Positions 1-5,150 of a DNA stretch of 5,769 nucleotides are shown piece by piece (positions within the stretch are counted from its first letter, which is position 1; the number at the start of each line of letters is the position of its first letter). This DNA comes from Ruminococcus sp. UBA4383. Its GTDB lineage: Bacteria; Bacillota; Clostridia; Oscillospirales; Ruminococcaceae. A model generated the notes under the pieces. The model made no database searches and had not been told where the DNA came from. It was given only the letters and a program-made list of their open reading frames with translations. The stretch is from NCBI GenBank assembly GCA_002389995.1, contig DGRR01000128.1, positions 1 to 5,769 of the forward strand, in the 5' to 3' direction. The position numbers were made by a program, and so were the translations under genes.

Positions 1-186
1 AGAACAACAGACGTTACAGGTGTTGTTACACTTCCCGCTGACAAGGAAATGTGTATGCCCGGCGACAACGTAGCTATGGACGTTGAGCTTATCACTCCTA
101 TCGCTATTGAAGAAGGACTCCGTTTTGCTATCCGTGAAGGCGGCAGAACAGTTGGTTCAGGTGTCGTTACTAAGATTAACGAATAA
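1..186 (+). CDS. tuf: Elongation factor Tu, C-terminal end (partial at the window edge)
   Basis: The open frame from base 1 to the TAA at 184-186 encodes the last 61 residues of EF-Tu, the GTPase that delivers aminoacyl-tRNA to the ribosomal A site. Recognition rests on the family's very conserved domain III signatures: the opening RTTDVTG, then MPGDN, then LRFAIREGGRTVGSGVV close to the end. The GTPase domain and domain II lie upstream of the window, so only the C-terminal beta-barrel part is visible. The reading frame is intact and ends at the usual place with KINE. An intrinsic terminator follows about 20 bases later, so tuf is the last gene of its transcript and is not co-transcribed with the next gene by design. 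I am very sure of the family; whether this is the only tuf copy cannot be told. Confidence 0.97.
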   Translation, partial: RTTDVTGVVTLPADKEMCMPGDNVAMDVELITPIAIEEGLRFAIREGGRTVGSGVVTKINE

Positions 187-204
187 TTAATATATCTACG
201 ATTG

Positions 205-236
205 AAAACTGCTGTGCGAAAGCATGGCAGTTTTTT
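205..236 (+). terminator. Intrinsic terminator of tuf
   Basis: Bases 205-217 pair with 222-234 in a 13-bp stem (two G-U wobbles) capped by a GAAA tetraloop at 218-221. The 3' arm runs into six T (231-236). It lies 18 bases after the tuf stop codon. Stem, stable tetraloop and U-tract make this a textbook Rho-independent terminator. Confidence 0.92.
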
Positions 237-280
237 ATATTATATATATGTATTTTATATAAGAAAATTTTCAGAAACTA

Positions 281-309
281 TTGACATATATAAGATACTA
301 TGATATAAT
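281..309 (+). promoter_or_regulatory. Consensus housekeeping-sigma promoter upstream of the 168-residue gene
   Basis: TTGACA at 281-286 and TATAAT at 304-309 are separated by exactly 17 bases, a perfect match to the sigma-A consensus. Transcription should start near 315-318, leaving an untranslated leader of about 200 nt before the start codon at 515. Such a perfect promoter is usually associated with abundant transcripts such as stable RNAs, which bears on the nature of the leader downstream. Confidence 0.9.
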
Positions 310-316
310 AATAACA

Positions 317-514
317 TCAATTTCAATCTCATAGCCCGTGTAAAATCAATGATTGTCCCTGAGGGGATAGTTATGCCATTTTATACGGGTTTCCTGTTTT
401 ATGCTGCGGATAGTGTGCATTGCGGCTCGCAAGAGCTTGCTCGCCCACAGCTGAAACGGTACATAGTACCGAAGCCGACAGAAAACCTCTGCTTAAAATC
501 AGGAGGATTATACT
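317..514 (+). promoter_or_regulatory. Structured 5' leader or candidate ncRNA, unrecognised class
   Basis: This stretch between promoter and start codon holds no credible gene but many helices. (a) 335-346 pairs with 378-389 over 12 bp (one G-U), with a small CCC-UGA-GGG apical hairpin at 357-365. (b) 393-401 pairs with 494-503 (one bulged U at 499), and two further G-C pairs can stack inside it (403-404 with 491-492), closing a large domain. (c) 425-428 pairs with 433-436 around a GCAA tetraloop at 429-432; 414-417 can pair with 446-449. (d) 457-462 pairs with 466-471 as a perfect 6-bp hairpin. Helix (b) takes in the first three bases of the AGGAGG ribosome-binding site at 501-506; alternatively CCUCU at 486-490 pairs with 502-506 and hides that site directly. 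This suggests translational control, but I do not recognise any known riboswitch, T-box or 6S signature. It could also be a stable RNA in its own right. Confidence 0.55.
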
Positions 515-1021
515 ATGAGAATGAGACCAACAATAGGCATCTGCTATAACGGAAAAATCATCGACAGCAATCTGTACTACAACATGGGTGTGGGCAACCT
601 CTTAACACAGGCATTCAGACTGTACGAAAAATATAAGGACTGCAAAACACCTCAGATGTACATGAAAAGAAAAATCGCTGAATGCAAAAAGAAAAACCCC
701 AACTACGTTTATGATAAAAAATGCTGGGAAGAGTTCGTTGAAATGGATATGCTTGCTTCCGAATTTAACCTGAATATTGATTTTGCCAACCATTGCATCT
801 ATTACGGACGCAGAATAAAATCAAGAGAAGAACTCCTTAAATACCCCGATTCAAGAACCATGATGCCGACTCTTACAAGAAGACAGCAGACAGGATTTAA
901 AACAGACTACTTTATGACTTTTATTGAAAAAAGCGTGTTCTGGCTCGAAGAACTCAATGTCAGCGAAATTCTCAGACTTTCCGCCCATTCAGCAGGTTTC
1001 CGCAAGTATTACTGGAGATGA
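515..1021 (+). CDS. Uncharacterised 168-residue protein, basic and tyrosine-rich
   Basis: I do not recognise this protein. The start at 515 is favoured over the ATG two codons later because AGGAGG at 501-506 sits 8 bases before it. The product is soluble in appearance, with no signal peptide and no membrane segment. It has many Lys/Arg and Tyr residues, with a run of lysines at 58-60 and an arginine pair at 99-100, and five scattered cysteines (10, 43, 57, 70, 94) that do not form an obvious zinc motif. The opening MRMRPTIGICYNGKIIDSNL reads like a beta strand and turn; much of the rest looks helical. The gene stands alone: its own perfect promoter and long structured leader lie upstream and a hairpin follows its stop. 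An RNA-binding role would fit charge and setting, but that is a guess. That it is a real gene is well supported by the ribosome-binding site and intact frame. Confidence 0.85.
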   Translation: MRMRPTIGICYNGKIIDSNLYYNMGVGNLLTQAFRLYEKYKDCKTPQMYMKRKIAECKKKNPNYVYDKKCWEEFVEMDMLASEFNLNIDFANHCIYYGRRIKSREELLKYPDSRTMMPTLTRRQQTGFKTDYFMTFIEKSVFWLEELNVSEILRLSAHSAGFRKYYWR

Positions 1022-1042
1022 AAACTATAAATTAAATACAGC

Positions 1043-1076
1043 CGCTTCCGTGCCACCGCATGGGAGCGTAAATTTT
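1043..1076 (+). terminator. Probable terminator after the 168-residue gene
   Basis: Bases 1043-1052 pair with 1059-1068 in a 10-bp stem (two G-U) around the loop CCACCG. The following TAAATTTTATT is only a broken U-tract, so termination may be incomplete. It begins 21 bases after the stop codon and ahead of the next promoter. Confidence 0.6.
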
Positions 1077-1096
1077 ATTAAAATATAAAAAAGTGC

Positions 1097-1125
1097 TTGA
1101 CAAGCTGTAAAAAATAGTGTATAAT
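1097..1125 (+). promoter_or_regulatory. Consensus promoter for SRP RNA and the dnaX operon
   Basis: TTGACA at 1097-1102 and TATAAT at 1120-1125 are 17 bases apart, again a perfect consensus. Transcription should begin near 1131-1134, about 30 bases before the closing helix of the SRP RNA. That 5' extension contains a 5-bp hairpin (1133-1137 with 1141-1145) and would have to be trimmed off the mature RNA. No other promoter of this quality is seen before dnaX, so this one probably also feeds the downstream genes. Confidence 0.9.
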
Positions 1126-1163
1126 AATATAAGAGTTTTGAACTCGTTCAGTTATCTGAGAAT

Positions 1164-1292
1164 TTCGGAATATAGATGTGCGGGCCCTGTGCAACAAGAC
1201 CCCGTGAACCATGTCAGGCGGGAGACCGAGCAGCATTAAGCGGATTGTTTTGTGTGCCGCAGCAAGCCTGCACATCTATGTTCCGAATTTTT
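1164..1292 (+). ncRNA. ffs: Signal recognition particle RNA (4.5S/scRNA, small bacterial type)
   Basis: This is the RNA scaffold of the signal recognition particle, which binds Ffh and targets nascent membrane proteins to FtsY. The domain IV hairpin is clear: the symmetric internal loop UCAGG (1214-1218) faces AGCAG (1229-1233), and between them CGG (1219-1221) and CCG (1226-1228) close a GAGA tetraloop of the GNRA type. The following AUUAAG is also typical of Gram-positive SRP RNAs. The ends form an 18-bp helix, 1164-1181 with 1270-1287, with a single G-U pair, followed by five U (1288-1292). The length of about 125 nt indicates the small form lacking an Alu domain. Location upstream of dnaX-ybaB-recR matches the scr locus of Bacillus. 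The exact mature ends are inferred from pairing. The long closing helix could be an RNase III target, as is known for Bacillus scRNA. Confidence 0.93.
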
Positions 1293-1310
1293 ATAACAGG
1301 AGGGAGAAGA

Positions 1311-2186
1311 ATGAAAAAATTCAGAAGTATTATTGTTAAATTCCTGAATAATTTTTCAGGGGCTTTTGTTTTCGGAACGTCTGTTTCTGTTGTGGTGTTC
1401 TATTTCTTTTATTTCATTCTTATTCTTTTCATGGACGGTGAAAGGGATTTAACTCCTGTTATAGCCATGATTACAGTGCATATAATAACTCTGGTCTTTG
1501 TCTTTATTATGAAAATCAATGAAAATTTCCATAAGTATGACCCCGAACTCATAGGAGACAATTTTGTGGGGTTCAACAAAAAATGCAGAATGTTCAAGAA
1601 AAATCTTGAACTCCTCTTTTCACACAGAGTAAATTATGCCCTCAACGGTTTCAAGGCTATGGAAGAAGAATATGACAAGAATATGGACAACGGCGAAAAA
1701 TCCGTGCTGAATTTCTATATCGCAAGATGTTATGACCTCATGGGATTTTATCCAAATGCCGCAAGATATTATCAGTCATCGAAAGATTTCGGATTCAGAA
1801 ACAGAGTAGTAGACTTTCTCTCCGCAAGATGTGCAGGTTCAATGGGAGATATAGAAAATGCCCTGATTATGTACAACGATATTATGTATGATGAATCTAC
1901 CCCCATATGCCACTATGTAAGAACCGATATAGGAAAAATGTATATAAAACATGATGATGCCGAAAATGCCCTGAAATGGTATACAGAGGCTATGGAAAAA
2001 CATGAAAACTATGCCGATGCCGCAGCAGGTGCGGCAATTGCCAACCTTATGCTTCACAATTTCGAGGAGGCTGACAGACTTTACCGCACTGCACTGCTTA
2101 ACAGAGTAAAAGATATCATCGGCTTTACCGAATATTATAAGGAAATTAAAAATGCTGTGTGCATGAATAAGGATAAGGAGGGTTAA
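1311..2186 (+). CDS. Membrane-anchored TPR-repeat protein of unknown function
   Basis: A 291-residue protein starting at ATG 1311, preceded by an AGGAGGG ribosome-binding site at about 1299-1305. The frame stays open upstream to 1176, but that extension lies inside the SRP RNA and would be a false start. Two hydrophobic segments (about residues 18-40 and 48-67) are separated by a short acidic loop, a helical-hairpin anchor. The rest is helical with about four tetratricopeptide-like repeats between residues 131 and 265; the clearest are at about 203-232 (YVRTDIGKMY, then ENALKWYTEAM) and 237-265 (AAIANLML, then EEADRLYRTAL). TPR arrays bind protein partners, here probably on the cytoplasmic side. 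Its stop codon lies one base before the dnaX start, so the two are clearly co-transcribed. Function and partners are unknown; a link to SRP-dependent membrane insertion is suggested only by position. Confidence 0.88.
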   Translation: MKKFRSIIVKFLNNFSGAFVFGTSVSVVVFYFFYFILILFMDGERDLTPVIAMITVHIITLVFVFIMKINENFHKYDPELIGDNFVGFNKKCRMFKKNLELLFSHRVNYALNGFKAMEEEYDKNMDNGEKSVLNFYIARCYDLMGFYPNAARYYQSSKDFGFRNRVVDFLSARCAGSMGDIENALIMYNDIMYDESTPICHYVRTDIGKMYIKHDDAENALKWYTEAMEKHENYADAAAGAAIANLMLHNFEEADRLYRTALLNRVKDIIGFTEYYKEIKNAVCMNKDKEG

Positions 2187-2187
2187 T

Positions 2188-3795
2188 GTGTATAAGGCTT
2201 TGTACCGCAAATGGCGGCCGCTTACCTTTGATGATGTAATTTCGCAGGAACATATAACCGATACACTCAAAAATCAGATAAAAAACAATAAAACTGCCCA
2301 TGCCTACCTTTTTACAGGTTCAAGAGGTACGGGAAAAACTACCTGCGCCAGAATACTCGCAAAGGCGGTAAACTGTCCGAATATGCGTGACGGAAACCCC
2401 TGCCTTGAATGTGAAATATGCCGTGAAGCTGATGACGGCTCTCTCACCGATATAATCGAAATAGATGCCGCTTCAAACAACAGCGTTGATGATATCCGTG
2501 ATTTGCGTGACGGGGCAGTGTATTCCCCCGAAAAATGTGCATATAAAATATATATCATAGATGAAGTGCATATGCTCTCTCCGAGTGCTTTCAATGCATT
2601 TCTAAAAATTATGGAAGAACCACCCGATTATGTGAAATTCATACTCGCAACTACTGAAATCCATAAAGTGCCTGCCACTATTTTATCAAGATGTCAGAGA
2701 TACGATTTCCGCAGAATAAGACAGGAGGATATCGCCAAAAGACTTGAATATATCGCCTCACAGGAAAATCTTAACCTCACCGCAGACGGTGCGGCTATGA
2801 TTGCAAAAATAGCTGACGGCGGTATGCGTGATGCTGTTTCGCTTCTCGACCAGTGTGCGGTATACGGTGACAATATAGATTCAAAAATCGTTTCAGATGC
2901 CGCAGGTATAGCGGGAAATGAATATCTTTACAGTCTCCTTGAAGCGGTAACGGATTCGGATACTCCAAAGGCTCTGGGCATTACAGGGGATTTGTACGAT
3001 ATGTCCAAAGACCTTACAAGACTTTGCGAGGAGCTTATCATGCAGATGAGAAATATCATGCTGATAAAAGTTTCTCCGCAGACTGCGGAAAGCCTTATAA
3101 TCTGTATGCCCGATGAACTTGCAAAATTAAAGCAAATTTCCGAAAAATCAGACCTCACAGCCGTTATGCAGAAACTTGAATCCCTGCAAAAATGCCGTGA
3201 AAGAATGAGAAATGTCCTCAATAAACGTGTGGAGTTTGAAATGTGCCTGATAAGACTTTGCGGAAATATATGCGAAACTTCTCACGAAACTATTGACAAT
3301 TCGGAAATTTATGATAAAATAAAATCATTGGAGGAAAGAATTAACCAGACTGCAAATGTTCAGAAAAATGTCAGGAGAGAGGTTCTTACAGCTTCAGCTC
3401 CCGTTACCGAAAATACACCCGAACCTACTGTTAAGATTGATATAAAAAATGTCAGGGAAGATGAACTCACTCCATGCACCCAATGGGACGAAATATTGCA
3501 GCGTTTCATGAAAGCAAGACCTTCTATGGCAGGCTCTCTTGACGGCTCATATGCAAGCACAAAGGGCAATGTCATGATAATCTTTACCCCCAACAGATTC
3601 TTTATCCCGCTTCTTAAAAATGACAAGGAAAGCGCAATCGCACTCAGCAGAACAGTCTATGAAGTCCTCGGTCAGAAATTCCGCATAGCAGGAAGATGTA
3701 CCACTACCGAGGAAGAACAGAAAAATATGGTCGAAAGACTTATAAACAAAGCTAAAAACAGCAATATTGAAACGGCTGTTGATAATAATATATAA
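2188..3795 (+). CDS. dnaX: DNA polymerase III subunit gamma/tau (clamp-loader ATPase)
   Basis: DnaX is the AAA+ motor that loads the sliding clamp and, as tau, links polymerase and helicase at the fork. The 535-residue product starts at GTG 2188, chosen because AAGGAGGG at 2175-2182 lies 5 bases upstream and the family's opening YKALYRKWRP follows. Landmarks: Walker A GSRGTGKT at 44-51; zinc-binding Cys 63, 72, 75 and 78; Walker B DEVH at 125-128; sensor 1 around Thr155-156; the SRC arginine finger at 167-169; sensor 2 in GGMRD with Arg214. Domain III follows to about residue 360, then a charged linker to about 425, and a C-terminal domain from about 430 to 530. Two stop codons in tandem (3793-3798) end it. 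Within the linker, A AAA AAT at 3444-3450 in the slippery phase is followed in the -1 frame by TGA at 3462, a possible source of a shorter gamma form (see findings). Family assignment is certain. Confidence 0.98.
   Translation: MYKALYRKWRPLTFDDVISQEHITDTLKNQIKNNKTAHAYLFTGSRGTGKTTCARILAKAVNCPNMRDGNPCLECEICREADDGSLTDIIEIDAASNNSVDDIRDLRDGAVYSPEKCAYKIYIIDEVHMLSPSAFNAFLKIMEEPPDYVKFILATTEIHKVPATILSRCQRYDFRRIRQEDIAKRLEYIASQENLNLTADGAAMIAKIADGGMRDAVSLLDQCAVYGDNIDSKIVSDAAGIAGNEYLYSLLEAVTDSDTPKALGITGDLYDMSKDLTRLCEELIMQMRNIMLIKVSPQTAESLIICMPDELAKLKQISEKSDLTAVMQKLESLQKCRERMRNVLNKRVEFEMCLIRLCGNICETSHETIDNSEIYDKIKSLEERINQTANVQKNVRREVLTASAPVTENTPEPTVKIDIKNVREDELTPCTQWDEILQRFMKARPSMAGSLDGSYASTKGNVMIIFTPNRFFIPLLKNDKESAIALSRTVYEVLGQKFRIAGRCTTTEEEQKNMVERLINKAKNSNIETAVDNNI
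3293..3320 (+). promoter_or_regulatory. Possible internal promoter within dnaX
   Basis: TTGACA at 3293-3298 and TAAAAT at 3315-3320 are 16 bases apart, close to the sigma-A consensus. It lies inside dnaX about 500 bases before ybaB, where it could give extra transcription of ybaB and recR. In A/T-rich coding DNA such matches also arise by chance, and the encoded residues are ordinary linker sequence. Confidence 0.3.
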
Positions 3796-3816
3796 TAACC
3801 CAAAGGAGTAATTAAA

Positions 3817-4167
3817 ATGAAAGCAAGAATACCTAAGAACGTCAATGGCGGCGGCGCACAGAATATGAATCAGATGATTAAACAGGCTCAGAAAATGCAG
3901 GACCAGATTACTGAGCTTCAGGACGACATCGAATCAAGAGATTTCTCTGCAACCGCAGGCGGCGGTGCTGTTGAGGTAGTTCTCACAGGTAAGAAAACTA
4001 TAAAGTCTCTCACCCTTAAACCCGAAGTCGTTGACCCCGAAGATATAGAAATGCTTCAGGATTTGATTATAAGCGCAGTCAATGAGGCTGTAAACAATAT
4101 CGAAACTACTACCGAAACAGAAATGAGCAAGATTACAGGAGGCGTTTCCCTCCCCGGTCTGTTTTAA
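3817..4167 (+). CDS. ybaB: YbaB/EbfC family nucleoid-associated protein
   Basis: A complete 116-residue member of the YbaB/EbfC family, small dimeric DNA-binding proteins that associate with the nucleoid. AAAGGAG at 3801-3807 precedes the ATG by 9 bases. A short flexible N-terminal stretch rich in Gly and Asn is followed by the family's long helix (NMNQMIKQAQKMQDQITELQ, about residues 16-35), the glycine-rich turn GGGAVEVVLTG at about 49-59, then VVDPEDIEMLQDLI and a C-terminal helix ending in GGVSLPGLF, all family hallmarks. It sits 21 bases after dnaX and overlaps recR by one base, the conserved dnaX-ybaB-recR order. The precise cellular role of the family is not settled; DNA-damage and recombination links are proposed because of this linkage. 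Confidence 0.96.
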   Translation: MKARIPKNVNGGGAQNMNQMIKQAQKMQDQITELQDDIESRDFSATAGGGAVEVVLTGKKTIKSLTLKPEVVDPEDIEMLQDLIISAVNEAVNNIETTTETEMSKITGGVSLPGLF

Positions 4168-4769
4168 TGGCTGACCATAACGCACTTCCGCTTGTAATAC
4201 TCACGGAAAAATTTGCCGCCCTCCCCGGAATCGGCATGAAATCCGCCCAGCGTCTTGCCTATCATGTCATGAATATGGATATGGCGGAAGTTGAAAGCTT
4301 CGCAAAAGCTCTCACAGATGCAAAAAAAAATGTCCATTGCTGTAAAATATGCCAGAATCTCACCGAAAGAGATGTATGCCCCATTTGCAGTGATGACAGC
4401 AGAGACAAGAGTATTATATGCGTTGTCGAATCTCCGAAAGACGTTTCAGCTTTTGAAAGAACAAGAGAATTTACAGGTGTATACCATGTGCTTCACGGAC
4501 TTATTTCGCCTATGGACGGAATTATGCCCGACAGTCTCAAAGTAAAGGAACTGCTTGCAAGAATAAGTCAGGGCGGTGTAAGTGAAGTTATAATGGCTAC
4601 AAATCCCACTGTTGAGGGCGATGCTACTGCCATGTATATAGCAGGACTTCTCAAACCAATCGGAATCAAAGTCACACGCCTTGCATTTGGTCTGCCTGTC
4701 GGCGGAATACTTGAATATGCTGACGAAATAACTTTGTTTAAGGCTCTTGAAAACAGAAACGATATGTAA
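4167..4769 (+). CDS. recR: Recombination mediator protein RecR
   Basis: RecR works with RecO (and RecF) to load RecA on SSB-coated single-stranded gaps. The 200-residue product has normal length and all domains: a helix-hairpin-helix at about 16-35 (LPGIGMKSAQRLAYHVM), a C4 zinc finger with Cys59, 62, 71 and 74, a Toprim domain from about 82 to 175 with Glu88 (VVESPKD) and the NPTVEGDATAMYI motif, and the C-terminal GLPVGGILEYADEITL segment. Its ATG shares one base with the ybaB stop (TAATG), so translation is probably coupled. The only nearby AGGAGG (4137-4142) is 24 bases upstream and can pair with CCTCC at 4149-4153, so it is unlikely to act as an independent ribosome-binding site. It is the last gene of the operon, followed by a strong terminator. 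Confidence 0.98.
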   Translation: MADHNALPLVILTEKFAALPGIGMKSAQRLAYHVMNMDMAEVESFAKALTDAKKNVHCCKICQNLTERDVCPICSDDSRDKSIICVVESPKDVSAFERTREFTGVYHVLHGLISPMDGIMPDSLKVKELLARISQGGVSEVIMATNPTVEGDATAMYIAGLLKPIGIKVTRLAFGLPVGGILEYADEITLFKALENRNDM

Positions 4770-4770
4770 A

Positions 4771-4806
4771 ATCTGTTACAGATATTGAAATGCTGTCTTT
4801 ACAGCA
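4771..4806 (+). repeat. Two small hairpins between recR and its terminator
   Basis: Bases 4771-4775 pair with 4779-4783 (5 bp, triloop) and 4791-4796 pair with 4801-4806 (6 bp, CTTT loop). Both carry a CTGT/ACAG core. They lie directly ahead of the terminator and may protect the 3' end of the mRNA from exonucleases; no known element is recognised. Confidence 0.45.
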
Positions 4807-4812
4807 AAATAT

Positions 4813-4857
4813 AAAAGCAGGAGGATACTCTGTTATGAGGTGTCCTCCTGCTTTTTT
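4813..4857 (+). terminator. Strong intrinsic terminator of the dnaX-ybaB-recR operon
   Basis: Bases 4813-4827 pair with 4841-4855 in a 15-bp stem with one G-U, a 13-base loop, and a T-run at 4852-4857. The A-run at 4813-4816 opposite the T-run could also make it work in the reverse direction. It begins 43 bases after the recR stop codon. Confidence 0.93.
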
Positions 4858-4962
4858 GTATAATACAGGTAAAAAATTCAGGAATATTTTATTTTTATTT
4901 GCAGATAATATAAACACAGGAAAATTATATTTTTCTTTTTAACAGGAGGATAAATTACAGAT

Positions 4963-5145
4963 ATGAAAGCTACGGGTATTGTGAGAAGAATTGACGACCT
5001 CGGCAGAGTGGTCATTCCAAAGGAGATAAGGCGCACTATGCGTATCCGTGAGGGCAACCCGTCACAGAATACATTGACACAGGAGTATGCTTTCTATAAT
5101 GCTATGAGGAATATAGCTGAAAGGCTGCACATTGATACAAAGTGA
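4963..5145 (+). CDS. Truncated or chimeric SpoVT/AbrB-type DNA-binding protein
   Basis: The first 33 residues, opening MKATGIVRRIDDLGRVVIPK and running on to REGNP, are nearly identical to the start of SpoVT/AbrB-family transcription regulators, whose swapped-hairpin domain binds DNA as a dimer and which control late spore genes in Bacillus. A normal SpoVT is about 180 residues with a C-terminal GAF-like domain; this product stops at 60. After residue 33 the second half of the AbrB domain (normally the LEIYTD...VIFKKY region) is missing and replaced by 27 residues unlike the family (SQNTLTQEYAFYNAMRNIAE and on). Part of the lost region may survive in another frame near 5056-5090, where VTEYIDTG can be read. 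AGGAGG at 4944-4949 is 13 bases from the ATG, rather far. Either a decayed gene, a deletion fusion with the 3' end of another gene, or a short paralogue. Domain identity is certain; function is doubtful. Confidence 0.75.
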   Translation: MKATGIVRRIDDLGRVVIPKEIRRTMRIREGNPSQNTLTQEYAFYNAMRNIAERLHIDTK

Positions 5146-5150
5146 GCAGA

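Noticed and set aside
317..514. Known riboswitch, T-box or 6S RNA
   Set aside because: I could not find the hallmark sequences of T-box, cobalamin, TPP, FMN, SAM, lysine, glycine or fluoride classes, nor a 6S-like long closing duplex with central bubble. Left as unrecognised.
349..549. 66-codon open frame in the leader of the 168-residue gene
   Set aside because: No ribosome-binding site before 349, the peptide is not gene-like, it overlaps the real gene start, and the stretch is better explained as folded RNA.
1839..2270. 143-codon open frame on the minus strand
   Set aside because: Lies antisense over the TPR gene and the start of dnaX; Ile/Ser/His-rich translation is typical of a shadow frame, with no ribosome-binding site support.
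2278..2284. A AAA AAC slippery heptamer near the start of dnaX
   Set aside because: A shift there would stop within two codons and give a useless product of about 35 residues; taken as chance in A-rich sequence.
4291..4545. 84-codon plus-strand open frame inside recR
   Set aside because: Fully inside recR in another frame, and recR is intact and conserved over this stretch.
5146..5150. Shared bidirectional terminator between the SpoVT-like gene and the dockerin gene
   Set aside because: Only 5 bases separate the stop codons and I see no hairpin around them; the run of T at 5158-5165 is part of the dockerin coding sequence.
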